Part shown: positions 1 to 8,153 of the stretch, one piece after another
Position numbering within the stretch: the first letter of the stretch is position 1
Layout: each line of letters starts with the position of its first letter
Source: Patescibacteria group bacterium UBA1370
GTDB taxonomy: Bacteria; Patescibacteriota; Microgenomatia; UBA1400; PJMF01
Assembly (NCBI GenBank): GCA_002306315.1
Contig: DBRK01000006.1
Span: forward strand, 1-51,801
DNA: 51,801 nt
Direction: 5' to 3'
Notes under the pieces: model-generated
What the model saw: the letters and a program-made list of their open reading frames with translations, nothing else
Database searches by the model: none
Told to the model about the DNA's origin: nothing
Translations under genes and position numbers: made by a program

Positions 1-1505
1 TCAACCACCTCCGCCGCATCGCGCATGAAGACAAAACCTTTAGATACTACGTCGATATTGCTTAGATCAAACTCGCCTTGGATTCTGGGTATGACTATGG
101 CCACGATGCCGGCTTGGCCGAGCGCCCGCCGGTCGGAAAGCACCACTGGACCGACGTCACCGATGCCCAGACCATCAACAATTTGCGGCCGCAAGCTGAG
201 CACATCCAAGACTTTGTAGCCGCCATCTTCGAAACCAACAATTGCGCCGTCCTCAGGAGTAAGAATCTCTTTTTCTTTGTAATCTAGTTTTTCGGCAACT
301 CTGGTCTTAAACAGCCGCCGGTGACGGTCTTGGCCACCGATCGGCATCACATACTTTGGTTTGAGTAAACCGATTAACTCCATCTGTTCCGGTTCGCTGG
401 CATGGCCGGATTGGTGCAAGTCCGGCAGAATGTCCGGATATACTACATCAATATTGTTGCGGCACAACTCATCGATTGCCCCAAAATAATTCAGTTCGTT
501 GCCGGGAATTGCATCTGCCGAGAAAACAACCTTATCTTCCTGTTTGAGCTGCAAAATCGGGTGTTCGCCATAAATCGCTCTCAGCAAAGACGAGCCCTCC
601 TGACCTTGGGCGCCAGCAACAATCAAGCAAACTTTTTCCGGCGGGAAATCATCGATATTGCGCTTGTCGATCAGCATTCCTTTGGGAATGGAGAGCATAT
701 TCAACTCGACTGCATTTTTAACATTCTGCTCAACACTGCGGCCGATGAAAGCAACCTTGCGGTTGTGACGGGTGGCTGCGTCGACCACTTGCTGAATCCG
801 GTGAATATGCGAGCTCATCAGAGTAATTACAAACTTGCCGCGGGTGTTAACCATGGTTTGTTCGATTGCCAGACCAGTAGTGGACTCGGACTTTGACCAA
901 GCCGGCCTCTCAATTCTCAAACAGTCCACCAGCATGCATAAAACATTTTCGTTGCCAAGCTGAGTAATCCGTTCCAAATCGGTGGTACGGTTGTCCACCG
1001 GGGTTGGGTCGAGTTTGAAGTCAGTACCGTGATAAATAATGCCCTCGGGTGTAGTGATAACAATGTGCTTGGTGTCGGGCACTGAGTGAGTGACAGAAAG
1101 GAACTCAAAGCTAAAGTGCTGGCTGACTTTTACCGGAGTTCGATCTTTAACCACCTGCACTGAATGCTGCAGTTTGGCGTCTCCTATCCGCTGTTCAGCA
1201 AAGGCTGCCGTCAACGCCGAGCCGTACATTGGGAAATCCGGCAAGTTGGGGAGGACATACGGGGTAGCTGCAATGTGGTCGTCATGGCCGTGAGAAAAAA
1301 TCAGGCCCACAATCCGAGCTCCCTCCTCAATCCGCTGTAGTAGGTAGGAAATATCGGGTATGAGAATATCAACACCGGGCATATAAACATCGGGAAAACC
1401 GATGCCGCAGTCCACCAACAGCATTTCGTCTTCATATTCATACAAATACATATTCTGGGTGACCTTGCCAGCGCCACCTAGGGATAAAAATTTAAGAGCC
1501 GGCAT
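1..1505 (-). CDS. rnj: Ribonuclease J (3' end beyond window)
   Basis: This is a metallo-beta-lactamase/beta-CASP ribonuclease that degrades and matures mRNA and rRNA in the cytoplasm. The reading frame runs from ATG at 1505 to the window edge without a stop, giving about 501 codons, so the C-terminus is missing. The zinc motif HGHDDH lies at residues 72-77. Later come IIYHGTDFKLD and HQSGHASEPE, both typical of RNase J. No good Shine-Dalgarno is seen. The stop of the upstream membrane-protein gene is only 9 nt away, so the two are probably cotranscribed. With PNPase elsewhere in the window, this supports an RNase J-based RNA decay system. The family assignment is very secure; J1 and J2 cannot be told apart. 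Confidence 0.95.
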   Translation of the reverse strand, partial: MPALKFLSLGGAGKVTQNMYLYEYEDEMLLVDCGIGFPDVYMPGVDILIPDISYLLQRIEEGARIVGLIFSHGHDDHIAATPYVLPNLPDFPMYGSALTAAFAEQRIGDAKLQHSVQVVKDRTPVKVSQHFSFEFLSVTHSVPDTKHIVITTPEGIIYHGTDFKLDPTPVDNRTTDLERITQLGNENVLCMLVDCLRIERPAWSKSESTTGLAIEQTMVNTRGKFVITLMSSHIHRIQQVVDAATRHNRKVAFIGRSVEQNVKNAVELNMLSIPKGMLIDKRNIDDFPPEKVCLIVAGAQGQEGSSLLRAIYGEHPILQLKQEDKVVFSADAIPGNELNYFGAIDELCRNNIDVVYPDILPDLHQSGHASEPEQMELIGLLKPKYVMPIGGQDRHRRLFKTRVAEKLDYKEKEILTPEDGAIVGFEDGGYKVLDVLSLRPQIVDGLGIGDVGPVVLSDRRALGQAGIVAIVIPRIQGEFDLSNIDVVSKGFVFMRDAAEVV

Positions 1506-1514
1506 AAATTCCTT

Positions 1515-2327
1515 TTATTTTTTATTAATTTTTTCAAAAACTTGAATCCGAAACTCCCACCCCCGGTGTTTAAACCAATTTGCTGTTCTTTCAAAAAGAG
1601 TCTGCGCCCTCTCTGATTTGTACGCAAACAATGACAAGGACACAAAAGCAGCTAGGACAAATGAATTCCACCAATAAAAGCTGTATTGGGGCGAAAAAGG
1701 AATATCAAACACAAAATAGCTGGTTACATTCATTAAAAATAAAATACCAGCTGCCAGTTTCATCACTCGCATGTAATTTGCACTTTCCTGCTTGGGGTCC
1801 GAAAGCCACATGCCCAGAAAAAACAAGATGCCACCTATAATTCCAGACCCAACTATCGGTAGTAAGTATTTTCTAGAAATTTCTATGTCCATGGGAAAGG
1901 CCAAGTTAATCAATGCCAAAATGTTCAGCAGCAGTAGGCCACCCAGATGCATAACCAAATGAGTCAACCAAAGATGAAAATACTCTGAATGATGAAAAAT
2001 ATCATACAGGGGATCACGCTGTTTCTTTAAATTAAAGCTTTTGGTTAGCGAATGCATAACTATAAAAGCGAAAATATACAAAAACACCACGCTAAATGCA
2101 GTATCAATGATAAACATTTCTGTCTGGCTGAGGACAATTTTCAGCTCCGATTTGACCAACAAATATAGGAAGCTTTTTAACCAGATAAACAAAGCAGGTG
2201 AAAGAACAAACGCATAAAAAAATTGGACTATATCCAGGCGTAACAGCTCCCGCTTTCCATTCAGCTGATAAATAAACATTGAGCTAGCTGTAGCGAGCAG
2301 GGGTATCAAAAATAAAGTAATTAACAT
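1515..2327 (-). CDS. Seven-helix membrane protein, unknown
   Basis: I do not recognise this 270-residue protein. It shows about seven hydrophobic segments (near residues 2-22, 33-60, 73-95, 118-144, 155-175, 190-208 and 215-235) and a basic C-terminal tail ending in KINKK. There is no catalytic motif I can name. The coding sequence is visibly AT-richer than its neighbours. The ATG is preceded by AGGAGG only 2 nt away, and a TATAAT hexamer lies 8 nt before the ATG, so transcript start and start codon almost coincide. It is followed 9 nt later by RNase J, suggesting one transcript. Confidence 0.75.
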   Translation of the reverse strand: MLITLFLIPLLATASSMFIYQLNGKRELLRLDIVQFFYAFVLSPALFIWLKSFLYLLVKSELKIVLSQTEMFIIDTAFSVVFLYIFAFIVMHSLTKSFNLKKQRDPLYDIFHHSEYFHLWLTHLVMHLGGLLLLNILALINLAFPMDIEISRKYLLPIVGSGIIGGILFFLGMWLSDPKQESANYMRVMKLAAGILFLMNVTSYFVFDIPFSPQYSFYWWNSFVLAAFVSLSLFAYKSERAQTLFERTANWFKHRGWEFRIQVFEKINKK

Positions 2328-2335
2328 AACCTCCT

Positions 2336-2341
2336 ATTATA
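2336..2341 (-). promoter_or_regulatory. -10 TATAAT, 8 nt before ATG
   Basis: A perfect TATAAT on the minus strand ends 8 nt before the ATG of the 7-TM gene. The gap contains AGGAGG, so the mRNA would start within or next to its own ribosome-binding site. No convincing -35 is visible. Confidence 0.5.
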
Positions 2342-2353
2342 ACAGCGGAGAGC

Positions 2354-2980
2354 TTAAAATAACGCATCCCTGACTTCTTCCTCAAGCTGCAGGTCCAGAT
2401 GGTGATCTTTTATCCAAGCTACAGCTTTGGGAATTTTTTCAAAATCTTTGATGAATGCATTTTTCACCTGAGTTGACCTGAGCCCAGCTGCCGGATGGTA
2501 CATAGGCAGCACAAATCTCTTCCGGCCATTCCAGCCAACCTTGTGCAGCCGGCCATGAACCTGGGAAATCCTGGCGTCCGGCAGGAACTTTGCCATGCTA
2601 AACCGCCCGAGTGTCACAATCAACACCGGATCGATAAGATTTATTTCCTCATCGAGATAAGGTTTATAGGCGGAAATTTCTGCTGGTACAGGGTCACGGT
2701 TGTCCGGAGGACGGGCTTTGATGATGTTGCTGATGTAGACCGTCTCGTCACTAATGCCCACTTGCCGCAGTGTTTCCCGAAAAAACATACCTGACCTACC
2801 TACAAACGGCCGGCGTTGGACAGACTCGTGGTAGCCAGGCGCCTCGCCGATAAACATGATTTCCGCGGTGATGGGGCCTTCGCCAGGCACGATAGCGGCC
2901 GGCGTGCCGGCTAGAGGCAGCCTGGCGGAGGCAGCCTGCAATTTTTTATTCAGCGCCTTGAGATCATCCTGAGTGCTCAT
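2354..2980 (-). CDS. Family-4 uracil-DNA glycosylase, lacking Fe-S cysteines
   Basis: This protein removes uracil from DNA, the first step of base excision repair. The family-4 motifs are present: GEAPG at residues 45-49, then PFVGRSG, NIIKARPPDNRDP, and HPAAGLR at 162-168. The 208-residue length fits the family. The family normally binds a 4Fe-4S cluster through four cysteines. Here the protein has no cysteine at all: Ala89 stands where KCRPP would place one and Tyr105 where a second is expected. Activity is therefore likely but the cluster must be absent. The start is ATG at 2980, with TATACT 6 nt upstream and no Shine-Dalgarno, suggesting a leaderless message. Confidence 0.88.
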   Translation of the reverse strand: MSTQDDLKALNKKLQAASARLPLAGTPAAIVPGEGPITAEIMFIGEAPGYHESVQRRPFVGRSGMFFRETLRQVGISDETVYISNIIKARPPDNRDPVPAEISAYKPYLDEEINLIDPVLIVTLGRFSMAKFLPDARISQVHGRLHKVGWNGRKRFVLPMYHPAAGLRSTQVKNAFIKDFEKIPKAVAWIKDHHLDLQLEEEVRDALF

Positions 2981-2986
2981 AACCGC

Positions 2987-2992
2987 AGTATA
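2987..2992 (-). promoter_or_regulatory. -10 TATACT, 6 nt before UDG ATG
   Basis: TATACT-N6-ATG would place the transcript start on or beside the start codon. No Shine-Dalgarno and no clear -35 are visible. Confidence 0.45.
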
Positions 2993-3051
2993 CCTGAAAA
3001 TTATTCGCTGATACCAGGAGAACAGCTATTTGAACGAAATTAATAAATAAT

Positions 3052-4110
3052 TTAATAAGTAGGCAGGAAAATCTTCCGGTTTTCCTGGGTGATAACGACT
3101 TGGTCAAAACCGCGCTCGACGATAATCCTGGCTGCCTTGCGGACCGCGCCTTCCAAGGTTCGCTGCAGGGTACGAATTCCGGCATCGTAACCAAGCGGCC
3201 GAGTGACTACTGGCCAAACATCGTCCTTGATTACAAACTGCTCCGGTTTCAATCCTGCCTTGCTGAGCAGCTCCGGCAGGATATATTTTTGGGCAATGAC
3301 GATCTTTTCTTCATCTGTGTAGGACGGCATGGTGATTTTTTCCACGCGGTCCAAGACGGCGGTGGCGATGTCGGTGGTGTTGTTGGCAGTTGCCAGGAAG
3401 ATGGCATGCGATAAATCCACTGGGAAATCAATGTAATTGTCTCGGAAAGCGTGATTCTGTTTGGGATCTAACAACTCCACCAAAACACCCATGACATCAC
3501 GGTTGCTTTCCTTAGCAATCCGGTCAATTTCATCAAGCAGAATTACTGGATTGCGGACACCGGCCTCACAGATACCTTTAATGACCCTGCCCGGCTCCGC
3601 ACCGAGAATCAGCCGTGATTCACCTCGGAGTTCTTCTGCAGACCCCATACCGCCAAAAGGAATTCTCACCATTTGCCGCCCCAAAGCCTCAGCCAATGAA
3701 TAGGCAAAGGTCGTTTTGCCAGTACCCACCAGACCAACTAACAGCAAAATCGGAGCCCGGAAAGGTTCTTCAGAATATTGCTGCTGGCGCAGCTTCAGGA
3801 CTGATATATATTCAAGAAACCGGTCTTTGACCTCACGCAAACCATAGTGGTGCCGCTCAAAGACTTCTTTAGCCCTCTCGATATCGAGGGTGTCTTGGCT
3901 TTCTTTTTCCCAGGGAATTTTTAATACCCATTGAATATATTTGGAAACCTTTTCGTACTTTTCATCATAACTGCCCAAAGCCACGCTTCGCTCCAGAGCC
4001 ACAATATCCTTGCCAACCTTGAGACGCATTTCCTCGGGCATGGCAGCGGACTGCACTTGGTCCTTAAGCTGCTGAATCTCTTGCTGAAGTACTTGTTGGT
4101 AATCAGACAT
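3052..4110 (-). CDS. Lon-type AAA+ ATPase without protease domain
   Basis: This 352-residue protein matches the central part of Lon. It has the pre-AAA helical segment (YEKVSKYIQWVLKIPW, then HYGLREVKDRFLEY), Walker A GLVGTGKT at 126-133, Walker B VILLDEID at 189-196, an arginine finger at R255 (LDRVE) and sensor-2 GIRTL near R313. The N-terminal substrate domain is absent. The protein stops right after the lid, where the Ser-Lys protease domain of Lon begins, and no protease frame follows in the 71 nt before the next gene. It should hydrolyse ATP and may unfold proteins, but cannot cleave peptides alone. A Shine-Dalgarno-like AGGA precedes the ATG. The partner is unknown. Confidence 0.88.
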   Translation of the reverse strand: MSDYQQVLQQEIQQLKDQVQSAAMPEEMRLKVGKDIVALERSVALGSYDEKYEKVSKYIQWVLKIPWEKESQDTLDIERAKEVFERHHYGLREVKDRFLEYISVLKLRQQQYSEEPFRAPILLLVGLVGTGKTTFAYSLAEALGRQMVRIPFGGMGSAEELRGESRLILGAEPGRVIKGICEAGVRNPVILLDEIDRIAKESNRDVMGVLVELLDPKQNHAFRDNYIDFPVDLSHAIFLATANNTTDIATAVLDRVEKITMPSYTDEEKIVIAQKYILPELLSKAGLKPEQFVIKDDVWPVVTRPLGYDAGIRTLQRTLEGAVRKAARIIVERGFDQVVITQENRKIFLPTY

Positions 4111-4164
4111 GCTGTCCTAAACAATAATCCGGGTTATGCTGAAATCAGGTCAGGCAATTGCCTG

Positions 4165-4677
4165 TCACCGATCCTTAAATAAAGCTCGGCTGGAGATGCC
4201 GGCCAGCAGCATCAATGCCCCACCGCCCAGATACAAGAACAAATCAGCGGAACCTGTCTGCGGTAATGAATCAGGCAGGTCGACAGAGCTGGTGGCCACA
4301 CCGCCTTTGGATGTGGTTGTGGCTGCATCTGTTGAGGCAGCAGCAATATTCAAGGTAAATTGAATGCTCTCAGTACCGGAGGCGATGGTGATTGGATAAG
4401 CTCCATCGGCAGTCATGGTAGTGGGTTGATAAGACCAGGCGCCAGTGGTAGCGGAAGTGGTAGTAGCAGCAGCTCCTTGAATGGTGACAGTGACGGTGCT
4501 TGATGGTGAAGCATTGCCTGTCAGTAGCGGGTTAGGACCATAATAAGTCCAGGTAGAAAAAGTCCTGCCGGCAACATCGCTGACTCCAATTTTATCGAGT
4601 GTCAGGGTGGCCGCATGTACCTGTTGGACTACGAAAAACAAAAAGAAACCAGCGAGGATGGGCAGGATTTGTTTCAT
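4165..4677 (-). CDS. Secreted LPQTG cell-wall-anchored protein
   Basis: This 170-residue protein has an N-terminal signal segment (residues 3-22, cleavage likely near HAA). A Ser/Thr-rich beta-type region resembling a bacterial Ig-like domain follows (about 25-112). Then comes a Thr/Ala/Ser-rich linker and a complete sortase sorting signal: LPQTG at 138-142, a hydrophobic stretch at about 144-161 and a basic tail ending in KDR. It should be exported and joined to the cell surface by a class of sortase not encoded here. Its ATG overlaps the pfkB stop (ATGA), so it is translated with the sugar-phosphate operon. Its ligand is unknown. Confidence 0.85.
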   Translation of the reverse strand: MKQILPILAGFFLFFVVQQVHAATLTLDKIGVSDVAGRTFSTWTYYGPNPLLTGNASPSSTVTVTIQGAAATTTSATTGAWSYQPTTMTADGAYPITIASGTESIQFTLNIAAASTDAATTTSKGGVATSSVDLPDSLPQTGSADLFLYLGGGALMLLAGISSRALFKDR

Positions 4678-5600
4678 AACGGTGCTATCTCCATGTGTTT
4701 TTTTCTTAATAAACCCGTTTTGGCGCCAACATGCTTGATTACTGATTGGGCATTTTGCACACCCCAGCGAACGGCCGTATCAGGGTCTTTATCATATAGT
4801 ACAGCAGAAACGTACCCGACTGCAAATGCATCCCCAGCACCAGTGTCATCTACGGACTGAGAACGCAGGGATTGGAAAGGCTTGCGCTCGCCCTGAATGA
4901 TAGTTTCGCCGCCACGCTCGCCGTCTGTAATCACTATTTGCGGGATGCTGTTAATAAGCTCCTGATGCCGGTCATCCAGGACTGTCCACTCCTCTTTGTT
5001 TACGATTAATATCTCAGCGGGAATACCGTGCACTGGCAGCTCGCCGCTGGCTACCATTTCCAGCTCAGCCATTCCCGGATTCCAGGAAAGTTGGCATTTG
5101 CTATCCTTAATCACCTCAAAGATCTTCCGAATAGTTTTTCTGCGGCCGGCAATGCTCGACAAGTGCACCCACTTGACCCGGCTTAACTTCTCTTCAGGAA
5201 TGTCGTGGGGATCGAGCATAGAAGCAGCGCCTCGATGGACCAATACCGTCCGGCCGCCGTTCTGACTCACCATGATAATGGAACCGCCGGTTTGTTCTCT
5301 TTTCTCAGAGACGACCATACTGGTTGAAACAAACTCTTTATGCAGGTCTTCAATAATCACCTGCGACCAGGCATCCTTACCGGTCTCGGTGATGACGCCG
5401 GCATCGAAACCCATTCTGGCAAACCCAACAGCTGTGTTGCCACCGCCTCCGCCGGTATGTAAGTAGAAGTTGTCTACATCTATCTTGTCCCCAAACTTGT
5501 GGCAGAGCAGGACACCTTCGTTGCCCTGACGAAAGGAAAATTCGTCGGAATAAACGTAAATATCAATTAGTGCTGAACCAATGCTGACGACATCAAGCAT
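4674..5600 (-). CDS. PfkB-family carbohydrate/nucleoside kinase
   Basis: A ribokinase-fold kinase that phosphorylates a sugar or nucleoside with ATP. PfkB signature 1 is GGGGGNTAVGFARMG (residues 50-64), and signature 2 is DDTGAGDAFAVGY (251-263), with catalytic base D257. The length of 308 residues is normal. The substrate cannot be assigned from sequence alone; ribokinase, fructokinase and adenosine kinase all look alike here. It sits between a LOG protein (8-nt overlap) and the LPQTG gene (4-nt overlap). With Rpe and RpiB upstream, it suggests a pentose-phosphate or nucleoside-salvage role. Confidence 0.9.
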   Translation of the reverse strand: MLDVVSIGSALIDIYVYSDEFSFRQGNEGVLLCHKFGDKIDVDNFYLHTGGGGGNTAVGFARMGFDAGVITETGKDAWSQVIIEDLHKEFVSTSMVVSEKREQTGGSIIMVSQNGGRTVLVHRGAASMLDPHDIPEEKLSRVKWVHLSSIAGRRKTIRKIFEVIKDSKCQLSWNPGMAELEMVASGELPVHGIPAEILIVNKEEWTVLDDRHQELINSIPQIVITDGERGGETIIQGERKPFQSLRSQSVDDTGAGDAFAVGYVSAVLYDKDPDTAVRWGVQNAQSVIKHVGAKTGLLRKKHMEIAPL

Positions 5601-6261
5601 TTTGGTGCACCTCCTCCTGGTGGGTATCTTTGCCGGCCATGGGTTTGCCTGCTTCTATACGGCTCCGGAGTTCTGCTTCAAATTCCTCCAGAGCCTGCAT
5701 TAACTCTTCTTCATTTTTCACTATCCTGTAAACCCTCTCTTCTTTTTCACCAATAAAGAAATTATCCTTTATAACCCGCATGACATTGTTCCAGAACTCT
5801 CCATAAAGGATGAGGGGCTTGTGTTTGCCATAATAAAGATGCGCCAACAACCAAGCAGTGGCCCACTCGCTCAAAGTGCCAGTGCCGCCCTGAAAACAGA
5901 CAAAAGCATCGGCATTGTCCATCAAGCCGAACATCCGCTCAATATAATTGGCAGTGATGATTTCCCGATCGCCTTTGTTATCAACAAACCTGCCTTCGAA
6001 TTCGGGAGCGTCATCGGGATAAAAAGTAACCACGATGGTGCTTCCACCGGCTGATTGGGCGCCTTTGGTGGCTGCATCCATGACACCAGGCCCACCACCA
6101 TCGACAATGATTTTGTCGTGATAAGCCAGGGTTCGAGCTACATTGAAAACATCTCGGTATAAAGGATGTTCAGGGTCAACATCAGCACTGCCGAAGATGG
6201 CGATTCGCTTGAGTTGAGGTTGCTCCTTGGGTGAGGGAATAGGAATTTGGGTTTTGATCAT
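5593..6261 (-). CDS. LOG-family phosphoribohydrolase-like protein
   Basis: A Rossmann-fold LOG-family protein of 222 residues. Known members release the base from nucleoside 5'-monophosphates. VDGGGPGVMDAATKGA (53-68) and QGGTGTLSE (124-132) match the family signature, with Gln replacing the usual Pro of PGGxGTxxE. The C-terminus is a charged extension ending in HQEEVHQNA. It overlaps rpe by 4 nt and pfkB by 8 nt, so translation is probably coupled. A ribose-5-phosphate product would feed into the neighbouring Rpe and RpiB reactions, which is an inference from context. Confidence 0.85.
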   Translation of the reverse strand: MIKTQIPIPSPKEQPQLKRIAIFGSADVDPEHPLYRDVFNVARTLAYHDKIIVDGGGPGVMDAATKGAQSAGGSTIVVTFYPDDAPEFEGRFVDNKGDREIITANYIERMFGLMDNADAFVCFQGGTGTLSEWATAWLLAHLYYGKHKPLILYGEFWNNVMRVIKDNFFIGEKEERVYRIVKNEEELMQALEEFEAELRSRIEAGKPMAGKDTHQEEVHQNA

Positions 6262-6938
6262 GAGTGACGTTCTTTCATTTTTTCTTGATACTCGGCAAAT
6301 CTGTCCACCGTGATATCAGCTTGCCACAAACCACTGCCGACGCTGATACTGTCTGCGCCGGCGGCTTTGATGGCCGGGATGTTTTCCAGTTTCACCCCAC
6401 CATCCACAATCAACTCGACTAAATGATCGTGGCTCTTGATATACTCCGAAGCCTCCTTAATTTTTTCTAAAACACTGAAAGCGAATCCCTGATTTTGAAA
6501 TCCCACCTGGTCAATTCCCATCAGTTGCAAAACTCCTAAAAAATCCCAGCTGTCTTTATCGATGACAGAAAGCGGCGTGAACAAGTTTAGGCACAAACCC
6601 GGAATCCAGTGCTGCTTGGCCACCTCTTCTAAAAAATGCGCCTGCGAGCTCATCTGTTCTACCTGGCCGATAATTGCCCGGATTGGCAATTCATCCCGGT
6701 AATCAATGGCTTCATAGACCACGTCCACCGGCTCACTCACCATGAGGTGCAAATCTATTTGTTTATCGCCAAAATCAAACTGCCCCAAATCAGCTGGTGT
6801 CAGCGTCACATTGTCGGCAAAAAAACCATCGATTATATCAATTTGCACCACCTCAGCAGCGCTGATATTGGCGATGCTGGCCAATTGATCTTTAACTACT
6901 TCAGGATCGTCGGACAAAATTGCTGGATAAATATTCAT
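6258..6938 (-). CDS. rpe: Ribulose-phosphate 3-epimerase-like protein
   Basis: A TIM-barrel enzyme of 226 residues that should interconvert ribulose-5-phosphate and xylulose-5-phosphate. IYPAILSDD opens the barrel, QIDIIDGFF (32-40) and LHLMV (63-67) follow, and the C-terminal phosphate-binding part reads VDGGVKLENI then GADSISVGSGLW. The usual first metal ligand His of HxDxMDG is Gln32, while D34, H64 and the later Asp are kept. Either metal binding is altered or the substrate differs from that of classical Rpe. A clear GGAGAAG precedes the ATG. It is 4 nt overlapped with the LOG gene. Confidence 0.82.
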   Translation of the reverse strand: MNIYPAILSDDPEVVKDQLASIANISAAEVVQIDIIDGFFADNVTLTPADLGQFDFGDKQIDLHLMVSEPVDVVYEAIDYRDELPIRAIIGQVEQMSSQAHFLEEVAKQHWIPGLCLNLFTPLSVIDKDSWDFLGVLQLMGIDQVGFQNQGFAFSVLEKIKEASEYIKSHDHLVELIVDGGVKLENIPAIKAAGADSISVGSGLWQADITVDRFAEYQEKMKERHS

Positions 6939-6968
6939 TGCTTCTCCAAGGCTTGAATTCCGAGTTGT

Positions 6969-7232
6969 TTAGAGCTGTTTTTCAAACTCTTTAACTTTTT
7001 GCAAACGCTTCAGATTTCCCAACCCCATAAAAATCGTAAAACCAATAGCAAAAACCGCAATGGCGCTCCCAACCACGGTCATAATAATATACGGCGTGAT
7101 AGAGGCAAACAGCAACAGCACCATAGCCAGCAAGCTGAAAGCGCAAGCTTCCAGGGCATAAATCATTTTGTCTTTGCGCAGCTGGTCAATTTTGAATTGC
7201 AAATCCTGTAAATTAGCAGAGCCTGTTGTCAT
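6969..7232 (-). CDS. Small two-helix membrane protein
   Basis: An 87-residue protein with a short hydrophilic, coiled-coil-like N-terminus (LQDLQFKIDQLRKDK), two adjacent hydrophobic helices (about 25-47 and 49-70) and a basic C-terminus (LKRLQKVKEFEKQL). A strong AGGAGG lies 4 nt before the ATG. It sits between rpiB and rpe in the sugar-phosphate operon. I do not recognise a family. Confidence 0.7.
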   Translation of the reverse strand: MTTGSANLQDLQFKIDQLRKDKMIYALEACAFSLLAMVLLLFASITPYIIMTVVGSAIAVFAIGFTIFMGLGNLKRLQKVKEFEKQL

Positions 7233-7256
7233 ATTCCTCCTAAATTTATTCGCAAA

Positions 7257-7787
7257 CTAAGCTATTTCCGACCGTCTGTGCTGTTCATATTCTCTTATCT
7301 GGGCTAAGCGTCGTCCATGGCGCTCTGCGCCAGAAAAAGGGGTGGTGAGAAAGGTTTTGATAATCGTTTCAGCTTGGTTGTCGCTCAGCCAATCGCCAGC
7401 CAAGCTGCCAACATTGGCGTCATTGTCTGTGCGGGCGTGGCGAGCGGCTTCGGTTGTCGGCAGCTCAACTGCCCGGATACCCATAATTTTGTTGGCAGCG
7501 ATTGCCATGCCGCCGCCGGACCGACAAAACAGCAAACCGATCGCTGGTGGCGGTTGTGTACCGCCAGCCTGGAACTCGCTCCCGGCGGCGGCGACTTTCT
7601 CCGCCACCGCAAAGGCATACCGGGTGTAATCATCCTCAGGGTCGAGGGTTAGTGCCCCCACATCTTCATAGTTATATCCCCAATTCTCAAGCCAGGTTTT
7701 GGCTTTTTCCTTGAGTGTAAAACCACCATGGTCGGCGCCGAGAATAATGGTAGGCTTGTATGCTGCTGGGTCGCTGGTTTCAGTCAT
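7257..7787 (-). CDS. rpiB: RpiB/LacAB-family sugar-phosphate isomerase
   Basis: Predicted ribose-5-phosphate isomerase B, interconverting ribose-5-phosphate and ribulose-5-phosphate. ILGADHGGFTLKE (15-27) is the phosphate-binding start, C88 in FCRSGGGM is the expected catalytic cysteine, GIRAVEL follows, and DNDANV (121-126) matches the HNDANV motif of the family. The 176-residue length is slightly long, with a short insert near 65-80 (AAGSEFQAGGTQPPP). It starts 2 nt after the stop of the SufT/MIP18-like gene. Together with Rpe it supplies the non-oxidative pentose-phosphate steps. Confidence 0.9.
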   Translation of the reverse strand: MTETSDPAAYKPTIILGADHGGFTLKEKAKTWLENWGYNYEDVGALTLDPEDDYTRYAFAVAEKVAAAGSEFQAGGTQPPPAIGLLFCRSGGGMAIAANKIMGIRAVELPTTEAARHARTDNDANVGSLAGDWLSDNQAETIIKTFLTTPFSGAERHGRRLAQIREYEQHRRSEIA

Positions 7788-7789
7788 AT

Positions 7790-8134
7790 TTAAAATCCTA
7801 ATTCCGCCTTAGCTTCCTCGCTCATCATGTCCGGCAACCAAGGAGGGTCAAAGGTCAACTCCACAGTCACATCCTGTATCGGGTCCAGACCCTCAATTTC
7901 TGCGAAAGCATCTTTCACCAGTGTATCAAATACGCCCGCCAGGGGACAACCGGGAGTAGTCAAGGTCATCAGCACATGAATCCGCTGCCTTCGGCCTCCC
8001 GGTGTTTCTACTTCACCAATGCTGACATCATAAATCAATCCCAGGCTAACGAGATCTACCCCCAATTCGGGATCCATAACTTTTCGCAAAAGTTCGTATG
8101 CTTTTGCTTCGGTGACTTTTTCGGCTGCATCCAT
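7790..8134 (-). CDS. MIP18/SufT-like (DUF59) iron-sulfur assembly protein
   Basis: A 114-residue single-domain protein of the MIP18/PaaD/SufT family, which assists Fe-S cluster assembly. DPELGVDLVSLGLIYDV, then TTPGCPL with the conserved Cys, and DPPW near the end are the family marks. I chose ATG at 8134. The longer frame from a TTG at 8155 would begin inside the A-tract of the terminator hairpin. TACAAT lies 6 nt before this ATG and there is no close Shine-Dalgarno. It heads the sugar-phosphate operon and is about 3.6 kb from the suf cluster it probably serves. Confidence 0.88.
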   Translation of the reverse strand: MDAAEKVTEAKAYELLRKVMDPELGVDLVSLGLIYDVSIGEVETPGGRRQRIHVLMTLTTPGCPLAGVFDTLVKDAFAEIEGLDPIQDVTVELTFDPPWLPDMMSEEAKAELGF

Positions 8135-8140
8135 AAGCTT

Positions 8141-8146
8141 ATTGTA
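8141..8146 (-). promoter_or_regulatory. -10 TACAAT, 6 nt before ATG
   Basis: TACAAT-N6-ATG directly downstream of a terminator that ends the previous gene. The message of the DUF59 gene would be essentially leaderless. No recognisable -35 lies in the terminator stem. Confidence 0.4.
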
Positions 8147-8153
8147 CCCCAGC

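Noticed and set aside
402..896. Plus-strand frame of 164 codons
   Set aside because: It lies wholly inside the RNase J gene on the other strand, and its translation has no recognisable domain.
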